DNA of 64,000 nucleotides from Lentisphaeria bacterium (GTDB taxonomy: Bacteria > Verrucomicrobiota > Lentisphaeria > Oligosphaerales > Oligosphaeraceae): the NCBI GenBank assembly GCA_016288215.1, contig JAEEYQ010000024.1, forward strand, positions 1 to 64,000, written 5' to 3'. Position numbers and translations under genes: made by a program. This document shows, piece by piece, positions 33,818 through 42,372 of this stretch (within the stretch, counting starts at the first letter, position 1; every line of letters begins with the position of its first letter). The notes beneath the pieces were generated by a model, which saw nothing but the letters and a program-made list of their open reading frames with translations, ran no database searches and was not told where the DNA came from.

Positions 33818-34513
33818 GCCTCGCCTTTCATCGCGTTCTTTTGCATCTTCTTGAATTGACGGCAAATCCGACCTGTCAGAGGGAAGGGAATGCGGATTCA
33901 ACCATGACAGGATGTATTATGCCATCGGACACGGGAAAGTCAAGCCGCTTCGCCATAAAAAGCTGACATAGTCAGTAGCTTTTCAATAATCCCCTGCGAT
34001 GGAATGGAGATATCGTGTCACGTTTCAGGTTTTCATGTTCCATGTCCTGTATCATATCTGCCTACAGTAAAGGAAGTTGTGCCGTGAGACAAGAATGTGA
34101 AAAGAAAAGTCCACCGTAACCATTCAGAACCGATTTGTATAAGTTTTAGTCTGAACCATTCATTTTAGGGTGACCTATCCCATGCTTGTTTACGCACAAC
34201 TGATGGGACAACCTAATTAGGGAGACCCTAATCTCCACTTATTTTATATTCGGTCATCTGTCCTGCACACTAAATATAGCGTGTCGGCCAGATGGCGGAA
34301 TACTAAATAAGAGGCATGTGATGTATTGAAGATAGGTCACATGCCCTTATTTGAGTTCAAAAAAATGGATATGGAACCCTAAAAAGAATGGTTCAGTTTA
34401 AACATCCTTGTCCAGCCAAGGGTCTCAGCGATGATGGTCTTGTCCTGTGCGCATGAAAGTTTATAAAACATTACGTTCCATTAAGGATTGGCGAGACCAG
34501 ACAACAGGAATGG
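33818..34513. other. Gene-free stretch holding a MITE-like element
   Basis: No convincing ORF in ~700 bp. It is more AT-rich than the flanks. It contains the structured element 34151-34396 and, just to its left at 34116-34130, GTAACCATTCAGAAC, which matches GTAACTATTCAGAAC at 612-626 in 14 of 15 positions. Confidence 0.6.
34151..34396. mobile_element. MITE-like non-coding element with nested inverted repeats
   Basis: Terminal inverted repeats CTGAACCATTCATTTTAGGG (34151-34170) and the complement of 34377-34396 match in 19 of 20 bases. Directly inside, GTGACCTATC (34170-34179) is exactly complementary to GATAGGTCAC (34331-34340). Two further hairpins are inside: ATTAGGG/CCCTAAT (34216-34232), and AATAAG-A-GGCATGTGA against TCACATGCCCTTATT (34306-34351). 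No ORF of useful size. No clear target-site duplication was found. Fits a MITE or a folded small-RNA/REP-like element; no cognate transposase is in the window. Confidence 0.65.
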
Positions 34514-35950
34514 TTATTGTGTCAAAGGTACATAACCAGATGCTTTAACGATGAGTTGCCCGGCTGTGGTTGTTAGGAAATCATATATTATTCGTGTCGG
34601 GGCGTCTGGCGGGGTGTTTTTGGGAATGACCGCGTAGATTGGAGCCCTCAAAGGATAACTGCCGTTTGCAATGGTTTCGTATGAGGCACTTACACCATTG
34701 ACGGCGATTTGCTTGACATAGATACGGGGGGCGATGCGATGTTCATAGAAATGAAATGAGAATCCAATGACGTTTGGCTTTCGCATCATTTCAATGACAC
34801 CTAACATTGACATGATGACCTCGTTGTTTTCTGCATTCTTTGGTTTGGGCAGAACTCCACCGAATATCTTGTCAGCCATGAGGATTCCGGTTCCTGAACT
34901 TGCATTTCGCCAAATCGGAATGATCTTGCCTTTCATTTTGTTGTCCGTAAGGTTATCCCAAACCGAGAGTTTTCCATGGTAAATATTCTTAATTTCGTCA
35001 ATCGTGAGACTTTGGCATGGATTTCCGATATTTGTAAGAGGTACCAATGCATCGTATCCGATGATTTTCCATTCATAGTACTCTGGATGAATGACTGTCC
35101 AATCAGGATTGTATTTGTGTGTCAAGTCTGGTGGGACGGCATTGATAACCAATGTCGAAGGACCACTTGGATTATTGAAAGCATTAGTCAATTCGACATA
35201 AGAGCCAATTGACTGATTGTTTTGAACAATGCCATTCTTCTCGCTGTTAATGAGCACCGTAGCCCATTTGCGACGCCTTCCAGCGTCGGTTCTTAGGGAA
35301 ACTCGTGGGAAGGCTATATTATCGTCGACTCTGCAACTCCATTGGCATGGAAGTTCGAACATGGTGGCCGCCAATGCGATTCGCAATGGCTTCGTAGAGG
35401 TCGATCCATCAAGCCATGGAAAATCCTCAAGTGCGATTTCAGGAAATCCAACATCATGGATTTTCGGCAATGTCATAAACTTAGATGAATCGATGAAACC
35501 ATAGTTGAAATAGACCTTCTTGGTAAAATCGTCCTCAGGATTGAAGCATGTGTTCGTCCTAAAGAACAGGGTGTTTGCAATGTTATTCTCAAGATACTGG
35601 ATGTTCTTCCATTTGAGTGATGAAAGTCGGCTGTTACTGCAAATCTTATATTCATCTGCCTTGCCAGGGTGCTTGCTGATAACTACTTCGTTACGCATAT
35701 CCCCTAAATCCTCACCCTTGTTATAGGCATCAAGATAAATGACACCCAAAATTCGAATCATATCCTCTCTGGTCCATTCAGAATAATGGTTGGTGCTGTA
35801 ATAAACACTTGTGCTAATATCCTCTTTTTCAAATATTTGAATCAATTGTTCATCAGATAATGTGCGAAGATTCGTCTGGCAATGTGCGTCTTGAAAAAAG
35901 ATATTGCCTACTGCTATCAACAAAAGCAAATGAAACAAAAGTTTTTTCAT
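34514..35950 (-). CDS. Secreted PstS-like periplasmic phosphate-binding-family protein
   Basis: A 478-residue protein with signal peptide MKKLLFHLLLLIAVGNIFFQDAHC. The N-terminal third (~25-165) is unrecognised. From ~170 it is a type II periplasmic-binding fold: 'WLDGSTSTKPLRIALAATM' (family 'DGSTSt.Pl', a phosphate loop), 'EWKIIGYDALVPLTNIGNPCQSLTIDEIKNIYHGKLSVWDNL' (in parts; typical PstS), 'IPIWRNASSGTGILM' (second phosphate loop) and 'NGVSASYETIANGSYPLRAPIYAV'. No pstCAB genes are near. The gene is noticeably AT-richer than its neighbours and is flanked by a MITE-like element and a dispersed repeat, which suggests recent arrival. Start: first Met of the signal peptide, no Shine-Dalgarno visible. 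Confidence 0.75.
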   Translation of the reverse strand: MKKLLFHLLLLIAVGNIFFQDAHCQTNLRTLSDEQLIQIFEKEDISTSVYYSTNHYSEWTREDMIRILGVIYLDAYNKGEDLGDMRNEVVISKHPGKADEYKICSNSRLSSLKWKNIQYLENNIANTLFFRTNTCFNPEDDFTKKVYFNYGFIDSSKFMTLPKIHDVGFPEIALEDFPWLDGSTSTKPLRIALAATMFELPCQWSCRVDDNIAFPRVSLRTDAGRRRKWATVLINSEKNGIVQNNQSIGSYVELTNAFNNPSGPSTLVINAVPPDLTHKYNPDWTVIHPEYYEWKIIGYDALVPLTNIGNPCQSLTIDEIKNIYHGKLSVWDNLTDNKMKGKIIPIWRNASSGTGILMADKIFGGVLPKPKNAENNEVIMSMLGVIEMMRKPNVIGFSFHFYEHRIAPRIYVKQIAVNGVSASYETIANGSYPLRAPIYAVIPKNTPPDAPTRIIYDFLTTTAGQLIVKASGYVPLTQ

Positions 35951-35978
35951 AAGACGTAAATTCTGTTTTGAATGTATG

Positions 35979-36155
35979 AATATTAATGTACCTATAGACA
36001 TGCCCAATGCGACAGAGGCGAAATGTGGGGCCCTGGCGGCCATTGTCCCTTTGAAAAAGGGGTGGACGAAGGTCGTTGGCGGCGAGTTCTTGCCGTTGCC
36101 GCGCAAGGGCCGCCACAGGGGCAACAACACTTCATGGATATTGCAATAAATGCAA
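35979..36155. repeat. Dispersed TATTAAT...TTGCAATAAATGCAA element, copy 1
   Basis: Runs from TATTAATGTACC through GCCCAATGCGACAGAGGCG, GGGGCCCTGGCGGCCAT and AAAAAGGGGTGGACGAAGG to TTGCAATAAATGCAA. The same ordered blocks, inverted, are at 53124-53300. It lies directly upstream of the PstS-like gene, whose frame stays open through the repeat and gives a false N-terminal extension containing VHPFFKG. Confidence 0.75.
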
Positions 36156-36178
36156 GTTTTGCATAGGCGAAGGACGCG

Positions 36179-38719
36179 TCAGTAGCGGATTTGGATTTCA
36201 GGCCAGAGGATGTGGAGGGGAGCCTGCTCGGCGGGGGCGTCCGTGGAATAGACCATGCGGATGACGTTCTCCCCCAGCCACAGCAGATCCGGCGGCACCG
36301 CCAGCGTGTGCATGCCCTTCTTCCACCAGTCGGGGACCATCAGGTCCGTCTCCCGTTTGGGCAGGCCGAAGGAGGAGGTGGCGTCACCGCCTTCGGCGTC
36401 CCCCACATGGGTGCCCAGAAGATGTCCGTTCAGATACACCTCCAGCTTCTCATGGGGGGTGAGGGCGCGGAAGTTCAATATCAGGGACACGTTGGGCTCC
36501 AGGGACTTGCGTCTGGCGGCGGCGATGTCGTCCGCCACGCGCAGCCGGGTCAGCTGGGTTTCCGTGAAGAAATGGGAGTCCGCGGAGCGCTTCGGCTCGA
36601 TGGGGGTCAAGGGGAGGAAGGGACCTGCGATGTAGTTCTTCGGGGCGAACTCCACATTGGCGGGGTCCCCAATCTTGAGGAAGAAGTCCCTGTGGTTCAC
36701 GAAATAGGAGCTGACCGCCTGATTGAAGACCACGCCGTCCGCTCCGGAGCGCATGAACATCAGCACCTGCGCGTTGATTTCGTGTTCGCTCTTGCCCCTT
36801 GAATAGCGGGGAATCCCGTCCGGATCGTCATCTCGATTGAAGATGCGGAGGCTTTGGTCTAGGCCACCGTAGATCTTGCAGCCGCCTTTTTTGCGCTTCC
36901 GCAGGAAGGGCTCCACCCGCACGTCGAACTCGTAGCGGTTCTCATTGATGGGGACGGCGGTGGGCACGAGCACGTCCACGAGCCCCTCCGCCAGCCAGGT
37001 CTGCCAGTCCAGCCCGTACTTGTCCTGATGCTGCGAGGGAATGGCCACCTGCAGCGCGATACGTTTGCCCTGCTTTTCGCCCTCCTCATCCAGCATTTTA
37101 CGGACATCTCGTATGAAGCCGTTCATGATTTCCGCATTCGGTTCCGTGAAATACGGCGGATAGACGGCCAAATCCACGGAAATGCCATCCACGCCGGAGG
37201 CGGCCAACTCCCGCAGGATGGCCAGCTTGAAGTCTCGCACCTCTTTGAAGGAGAAGTCCAGGTTGGCATTGCCCTTGATGCGGTATTCCGGATGCCGCTT
37301 GTTGAGCTCGCCCACGAAGCCGATCCACATCCACGAATCGGAGTCCACCGGCCCGTATTCATGATTCATCTCCAAGCGGCTGAAGATCTTATGGTTATGC
37401 TTATGAGCCAGTTCCGCCATCAGGGCCATGGGGTCAATCCCCTGCTCGATGAGGCGCTGGATGTTGTCACGGACGTTTTTGTCTCCGGGCGTGAATTTCG
37501 TCTTCCACTGCTCCTCCTTGACGGCATAGCCGAACAGTTCGCCGACTTGGGTTCTATGGGTGAAGGTGCTTCCGGGGCCCGTGCCCCAGATCAGATACTG
37601 CATCCCGCTGCCATCAAAAGGCGTAATATGCTTTTGCTCAAGGACTTCTGGAGTCGCCTCCTTCAGCTCCCACCATGGGGTGTAGCCATCGCTTCTCCAG
37701 GCAAGTTCTAACTTGTTCAATGGCAATGGCTTCCAGAAATAGTCCTCCAGATGGCTCTCCCCCAGCCCGAAGATCTCCGTGATGAGAGCCCCGTAGACGG
37801 CGTTGACCACATACAGGCCGGCGGACACGCTCAGCGCCTCGGACACCGTGCCGTAGCGGTAGCGGGCCGCGTCCGCCAGTGAATAGTATTCGAAGCCGTT
37901 AATTTCCTGCGGCGCGAAGAACTTCTCGCGGCAGCGCTGGGCCCGCTCTTCCCACGTGTAGACACCGCCGATGTCCGCCTTGACGGTCTCCGGCTGGTTC
38001 AAAGTCAGGTCGGGGTTCTGCATCAGCTCCCAGAGGGAGGCCATGCGGCCGTCCTCCTTAAGGAAATAGACGCCGAAGCGGGGGTCGCAGTAGCCCCAAT
38101 GGCCATCCGTGAAGGCCTCCGCAGTGATGTGTCCGCCGATGTCGTGCATGATGATGCGGGCGGGGATTCCGGCCACCTCGCAGAGGGCGGTGAAGAGGCG
38201 GCCAAGGGTCTCGCAGAGGTCCTCCCCCTTGTCGATGAGCGTCTCCTCCGTGCCGCCGTAGAACCAGTCCCTGTGGCCGGGGCCGGGGAGGCCCTTCTTC
38301 TTCAGGTCGCGGCAGAAGCGCATGATGGCGAGGGCCCTCTCCTGTTCGGACGCCTTCCCCTCCGTCAGCTCCGCCACGATCCGCTCCAGGCGGGGGCGGC
38401 TGCCCTTCGCGTAGCGGGGCGCGGGGACGCCTTCCCTCCCGTAGAGGAACGCCTGCGTCTGGGGGGTCAGGATGACCTGCTCCCGCCGCAGCTGGAACTC
38501 CACGTTGTCGCCGTAGTTCACCCCAAGCTGCTCATGGTTGCAGACATACGCCTTTTTGCGCAGGTCGCCGACGACGTGGTCGACCGCCGCCATGCCGCGG
38601 TAGCTCTCCAGCTGCTCCATGCGGGTGACCACGTCCCCCTCGAAGTAGGCCGTGGCGGCCATGCACAGGCAGGACATGCAACTATTGAATGCAAACTGAA
38701 AACACGTGGACCATTTCAT
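36179..38719 (-). CDS. Transglutaminase-core protein fused to a TIM-barrel glycosidase-like domain
   Basis: An 846-residue protein with a short hydrophobic N-terminus (likely signal). Residues ~110-215 are a transglutaminase-like core: 'GEDLCETLGRLFTALCEVAGIPARIIMHDIGGHITAEAF' (in parts) with Cys169, His197, and 'HWGYCDPRFG' with Asp212, i.e. an intact Cys-His-Asp triad plus the 'GIPAR' mark. A TIM-barrel region follows (~420-700: 'PMALMAELAHKHNHKIFSRLEMNHE', 'ELAASGVDGISVDLAVYPPYF', 'LVDVLVPTAVPINENRYEF', 'RSGADGVVFNQAVSSYFV') like GHL10/DUF4015-type glycosidases. A C-terminal jelly roll closes the protein ('KLEVYLNGHLLGTHVGD'). GGAGG sits 6 nt before the ATG. It may cleave or cross-link peptide-bearing glycans such as glycoproteins or peptidoglycan; this is inference. 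Confidence 0.7.
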   Translation of the reverse strand: MKWSTCFQFAFNSCMSCLCMAATAYFEGDVVTRMEQLESYRGMAAVDHVVGDLRKKAYVCNHEQLGVNYGDNVEFQLRREQVILTPQTQAFLYGREGVPAPRYAKGSRPRLERIVAELTEGKASEQERALAIMRFCRDLKKKGLPGPGHRDWFYGGTEETLIDKGEDLCETLGRLFTALCEVAGIPARIIMHDIGGHITAEAFTDGHWGYCDPRFGVYFLKEDGRMASLWELMQNPDLTLNQPETVKADIGGVYTWEERAQRCREKFFAPQEINGFEYYSLADAARYRYGTVSEALSVSAGLYVVNAVYGALITEIFGLGESHLEDYFWKPLPLNKLELAWRSDGYTPWWELKEATPEVLEQKHITPFDGSGMQYLIWGTGPGSTFTHRTQVGELFGYAVKEEQWKTKFTPGDKNVRDNIQRLIEQGIDPMALMAELAHKHNHKIFSRLEMNHEYGPVDSDSWMWIGFVGELNKRHPEYRIKGNANLDFSFKEVRDFKLAILRELAASGVDGISVDLAVYPPYFTEPNAEIMNGFIRDVRKMLDEEGEKQGKRIALQVAIPSQHQDKYGLDWQTWLAEGLVDVLVPTAVPINENRYEFDVRVEPFLRKRKKGGCKIYGGLDQSLRIFNRDDDPDGIPRYSRGKSEHEINAQVLMFMRSGADGVVFNQAVSSYFVNHRDFFLKIGDPANVEFAPKNYIAGPFLPLTPIEPKRSADSHFFTETQLTRLRVADDIAAARRKSLEPNVSLILNFRALTPHEKLEVYLNGHLLGTHVGDAEGGDATSSFGLPKRETDLMVPDWWKKGMHTLAVPPDLLWLGENVIRMVYSTDAPAEQAPLHILWPEIQIRY

Positions 38720-38824
38720 GAAAGTCCTCCGTACCTATTCAATCTCTGCAAAATCTACAACCTACACAGAATAAACACGTTCTGTGTGTTTTGTGGACAA
38801 CTTCTGAATTGTTTCCGTCCTGGG

Positions 38825-39694
38825 TTATTTGCCTTCGGGCAGGCCGTTGGCGAAGGTGACAACCCGCTGCGGGAACGGAATGTTCAGGCCCGCGCTCTCC
38901 AGCGCATTCTTCAGCTGGCCCTTGATCTGCCAATAGACCGTCCAATAGTCCTGCGTCGTGGACCAGAAGCGGAGGGTCAGGTTGACCGAGCTGTCCGCCA
39001 AATCCGCCACGAGCACCGTCGGCGCGGGGTCCTTGATAATCAAGGGGTTGGAGTTCATCAGCTCCATCAGCACCTTGATGCCCTCGGCCAGGTTGTCCGT
39101 GTAGGAGATGCCCACGGTGATGTCCGCCCGACGCAGGGGATTGCGGGAATAGTTTTTGACGGGGTTGCCGAAGAGGACGCTGTTGGGGGCGGCGACGAAC
39201 AGGCCGTCCACCGTCTGCAGGGTGGTGGTGAACAGACCGGGTTCCTTGATGGTTCCGCTGATGGAGCCGCAGTCAATGTAATCTCCTGCCTTGTAAGGAT
39301 GTAGAATCAGCAGCATGATGCCGGCGGCGATGTTGCTGAGGGAGTCCTTCATGGCCAGGCCGATGGCCAGTCCCGCCGCGCCCAAAATGGTGAGGATGCT
39401 GGAGGTGTTGAAGCCGAAGAGATCCAGGGCGATGAGTCCCGCGATGATCCAGATGATGGTTTTGGCGATGGTGTAGATGACATGGCCGATGGCCTCGTCC
39501 ATGCCGTCAATCTTCTTAATGGTCTTCATGATGAGCTTGTGGGCCACCACGGCGGCCAATTTCGCCAAAATGACCACCAGAAGGCACAGCAGCAGAATTC
39601 GGCCCAGCCGGAAGATGTCCTGTTGATGAGCCTGCCAGAAACTTGGCGTGAAGAATTCGTTGATTTGCGCAACGTGTTTGATTTCATTGTCCAT
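38825..39694 (-). CDS. MscS-type mechanosensitive channel
   Basis: A 289-residue small-conductance channel. Three TM helices at ~25-130. The pore helix TM3 is 'ILTILGAAGLAIGLAMKDSLSNIAAGIMLLI' (Gly/Ala-rich). Then the beta domain 'HPYKAGDYIDCGSISGTIKEPGLFTTTLQTVDGLFVAAPNSVLFGNPVKNYSRNPLRRADITVGISY' (in parts) and a C-terminal alpha/beta domain ending 'IPFPQRVVTFANG'. It releases solutes on hypo-osmotic shock (inner membrane). Start at 39694 with AAAGGAG 8 nt upstream; the longer open frame above it is non-coding. Confidence 0.93.
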   Translation of the reverse strand: MDNEIKHVAQINEFFTPSFWQAHQQDIFRLGRILLLCLLVVILAKLAAVVAHKLIMKTIKKIDGMDEAIGHVIYTIAKTIIWIIAGLIALDLFGFNTSSILTILGAAGLAIGLAMKDSLSNIAAGIMLLILHPYKAGDYIDCGSISGTIKEPGLFTTTLQTVDGLFVAAPNSVLFGNPVKNYSRNPLRRADITVGISYTDNLAEGIKVLMELMNSNPLIIKDPAPTVLVADLADSSVNLTLRFWSTTQDYWTVYWQIKGQLKNALESAGLNIPFPQRVVTFANGLPEGK

Positions 39695-39994
39695 AATGAT
39701 TGCTCCTTTGTTGTTGAAGTGCTTTTTGCCATGTGCATGGTCAATAACGTACATTGCTTTAGCCTGAAAACAAGTTGTCTTCCCGCCAATTCTCCCTTTG
39801 GGGCCGACGGCGGGGCTCCCTCCGCGGCTGACATGTCGCGTCATTCCTCTCATTTCACTTTTCATGGGATGCGGACCGCGCCAATTCTCGCCAAAAAACG
39901 CAATGGCGGTTTGCATGGTCTCATGGAGAGATTACGTTAAACGGCATGGCTTCTGCCATCCATTTCACGAGACACACAACCCAAAGGGAGAGAC
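39695..39994. promoter_or_regulatory. Divergent promoter region between mscS and the ABM gene
   Basis: A 300-bp stretch with no ORF that I believe. The two flanking genes diverge from it, so both promoters should lie here; I could not pick -35/-10 boxes with confidence. Confidence 0.45.
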
Positions 39995-40303
39995 ATGATT
40001 ACCGTCATCGCCACATCTGTTTTGAAACCAGGCTGCCGAGAGAAATTCATTGAACTGACCAAGGCCAACTATGCCAACGTGCTGGCCGAAAAGGGATGCA
40101 TTTCCTACGTCCTGAACGAAAACATGCCCTCCGACATGGCCGCCCAAAGCCAATTGTCGGCGGACACCTTGGTCTTCGTGGAGTGCTGGGAGAGCCTGGA
40201 GGCCCTCAAGGCCCATCTCGCCGCGCCGCATATGGCGGTCTTTCGGGAGGCCGTGACGCCCATGCGGCTCTCCTCCGAGCTGCGGATTGTCACGCCCGTA
40301 TAG
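39995..40303 (+). CDS. ABM-domain monooxygenase-like protein (YgiN-like)
   Basis: A 102-residue dimeric alpha/beta barrel-type protein: 'MITVIATSVLKPGCREKFIELTKANYANVLAEKGCISYVLNE' (in parts) and 'TLVFVECWESLEALKAHLAAPHMAVFREAVTP'. This is the antibiotic-biosynthesis-monooxygenase fold, as in YgiN/LsrG. Family members act on quinones or signalling molecules, and many have no known substrate. AGGGAG precedes the ATG. Confidence 0.9.
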   Translation: MITVIATSVLKPGCREKFIELTKANYANVLAEKGCISYVLNENMPSDMAAQSQLSADTLVFVECWESLEALKAHLAAPHMAVFREAVTPMRLSSELRIVTPV

Positions 40304-40372
40304 CAAAAAAAGAATATATTTGAATGCACAATCATGCAATAAATGCATATATTAAGGAAGCAAGAGGGACTT

Positions 40373-42262
40373 ATGGAATTGGACGTTTTAGCGTTATCCG
40401 ACCATTCGGCGGTTCAGCTGGCGAAATCGGAACTGCTGCAGTGCCTTTCTCTGGCTTGCGGCGAAGAAGTGCGTTCCACAGGGGCCAGCACGTTGACCTT
40501 GGCTGTCGAGGCGGCGGCCAACAATGGTGCTTCGGATGGCTATCATATTGACGTGGAATGGGTTGGACATTCCAATCGGGTCACGGGCACCAACCCGCGC
40601 TCCGTGCTGTTTGGCGTCTATGCGCTGCTGCGGGCGTTAGGCTTCCGCTGGATTCGGCCCGGAAAGGACGGCGAACTGGTGCCCTGCCTGAAGGCGGCCG
40701 CGCTGCGACCTGTGCACATGGCCGAGCAGGCGGGGTATCCCTTCCGCGGCATCTGCATCGAGGGGGCCGTCTCCCGTGAGAATGTGCTGGACACCGTTGA
40801 ATGGATGAGCCGCCACGGCATGAACGCCTATTTCATCCAGTTCCGCGACGCCTTCACCTTCTTTGACCGCTGGTACTCCCACGCGGACAATCCCCTGCTG
40901 GAGAAGGAGCGCTTCGACGCGGAGGCCATCACCCAGACGGTGCGGCAGGAGGTGAAGCGCCGCGGCATGGAGCTGCAGATGGTGGGCCATGGCTGGACCT
41001 GCGAGCCCTTTGGCATCCAAGGCAAGGGATGGTACGTGCACAAGGACCCTGTGCCGCCGTCGGTCACGAAATTCTTCGCCGAGGTCAATGGCAAGCGGGA
41101 GCTGTGGGGAGGCATTGCCCTGAACACGAGTTTGTGCTACGGCAACCCGGAAGTCCGCGCCATCATGACCGACGCCATCGTGAAATATGCGCAGGAGAAT
41201 CCGGATGTGGACGTCATCCACTTCTGGCTGGCGGACGGCACGAACAACAACTGCGAATGCTCTCTGTGCGCACAGAAGCGTCCCAGCGACTGGTACGTGG
41301 ACATGCTCAACGAGCTGGATGAAAAGCTGACGAAGGCCAATCTTCCAGTCCGCATCGTCTTTTTGGTCTATGTGGATTTGCTGTGGCAGCCGCTTCAGTC
41401 ACGGCTGAAGCCGTCCTCCCGTTTCATTCTGATGTTCGCGCCCATCACCCGAACCTACTCCAAACCCTTCCTTCCCGAACAGCCGTGGAAGACGCCCCTT
41501 CCCGACTATGTGCGCAATCGGCTGACCATGCCCACGGATCCGGCGGAGAATCTGGCCTTCCTCGAAAAGTGGTTTGAGCAGTTTGACGGGCCGTCCTTTG
41601 ACTTCGACTACCATTTCATGTGGGCTCATCAGACGGACCCCGGCTATTATCACATCGCCAAAATCCTCCAGCAGGACTGCAGCAATCTGGCCAATCTCCA
41701 CATGCAGGGCATGATCAGCTGCCAAAACCAGCGTGTGTTCTTCCCCAACGGCTTGGGCATGAACGCCATGGCAAGAACCCTCTGGAACCCCAAACTCAGC
41801 TTTGAGCAAGTGGCGCAGGACTTCTTCCGCGACGCCTATGGGCTTGATGCCTACGACGCCCAGGTCTATTTTGAGGGGACCTCCAACCTTTTCCAGATCG
41901 CGTTACTTCGTGGGGAGAAGCCACTGGCGGAGCGTCAACAGGCGGCTAAGACTCTGCAGAAGGACTTCGAGGCGCTGGTCGCCGCCGTGCAGCCCGCTCT
42001 GACCGCCGGAAGGGCCTCCGTTGTCTCCTGCTGGAAGGAGTCATGGGAACAACTGGCTCTGCACATCGAGAGGAATCGTCTGCTGGCGCAGCTGCTGGTC
42101 ACGCTGTGGACGCAGGGGAAGCAGGCCGCCATTCCCAAGGCGGAGCTTCTCTATCAGTGGGCGCAGGCGCATGAACGGCGGCTGCAGTCCTGCTTCGACG
42201 TGTTTGAATACATCAGCACAATCCGTCGTGAAATCATGAACGCCCCAGGTTTGTTGGAGTGA
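40373..42262 (+). CDS. DUF4838 glycosidase-like protein
   Basis: A 629-residue protein without signal peptide. The N-terminal domain (~1-115) resembles the GH67/GH20-type alpha+beta domain ('GYHIDVEWVGHSNRVTGTNPRSVLFGVYALLRALGFRWIRPG' in parts). The central region carries the DUF4838 hallmark 'IHFWLADGTNNNCECSLCAQKRPSDWYVDMLNELDEKL' (in parts), with the C-x-C-x2-C cluster. The barrel continues to ~470 and a helical C-terminus follows. DUF4838 proteins occur in glycan-utilisation clusters of Bacteroidetes and Lentisphaerota; the reaction is not established. GAGGG precedes the ATG. A strong terminator follows the gene. Confidence 0.78.
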   Translation: MELDVLALSDHSAVQLAKSELLQCLSLACGEEVRSTGASTLTLAVEAAANNGASDGYHIDVEWVGHSNRVTGTNPRSVLFGVYALLRALGFRWIRPGKDGELVPCLKAAALRPVHMAEQAGYPFRGICIEGAVSRENVLDTVEWMSRHGMNAYFIQFRDAFTFFDRWYSHADNPLLEKERFDAEAITQTVRQEVKRRGMELQMVGHGWTCEPFGIQGKGWYVHKDPVPPSVTKFFAEVNGKRELWGGIALNTSLCYGNPEVRAIMTDAIVKYAQENPDVDVIHFWLADGTNNNCECSLCAQKRPSDWYVDMLNELDEKLTKANLPVRIVFLVYVDLLWQPLQSRLKPSSRFILMFAPITRTYSKPFLPEQPWKTPLPDYVRNRLTMPTDPAENLAFLEKWFEQFDGPSFDFDYHFMWAHQTDPGYYHIAKILQQDCSNLANLHMQGMISCQNQRVFFPNGLGMNAMARTLWNPKLSFEQVAQDFFRDAYGLDAYDAQVYFEGTSNLFQIALLRGEKPLAERQQAAKTLQKDFEALVAAVQPALTAGRASVVSCWKESWEQLALHIERNRLLAQLLVTLWTQGKQAAIPKAELLYQWAQAHERRLQSCFDVFEYISTIRREIMNAPGLLE

Positions 42263-42297
42263 CTAAAGTCCACAGAATCCACAGAATAAACAGAAAC

Positions 42298-42323
42298 GTT
42301 CAGCCGCGTTACTGCGGCTGAAC
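42298..42323 (+). terminator. Terminator after the DUF4838 gene
   Basis: Perfect 10-bp stem GTTCAGCCGC/GCGGCTGAAC with loop GTTACT, then GCGAAGTTTTATTCTTTTTG. Confidence 0.75.
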
Positions 42324-42372
42324 GCGAAGTTTTATTCTTTTTGAATCTTGTAAAGAACCATGCCGTAGGGGG

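Noticed and set aside
35951-36130. A 60-residue N-terminal extension of the PstS-like protein
   Set aside because: Encoded by the dispersed repeat; the downstream Met begins a textbook signal peptide.
38765-38800. Terminator after mscS (ACACAGAA/TTCTGTGT hairpin)
   Set aside because: The stem is AT-rich and no T-run follows on the minus strand, the direction mscS is read.
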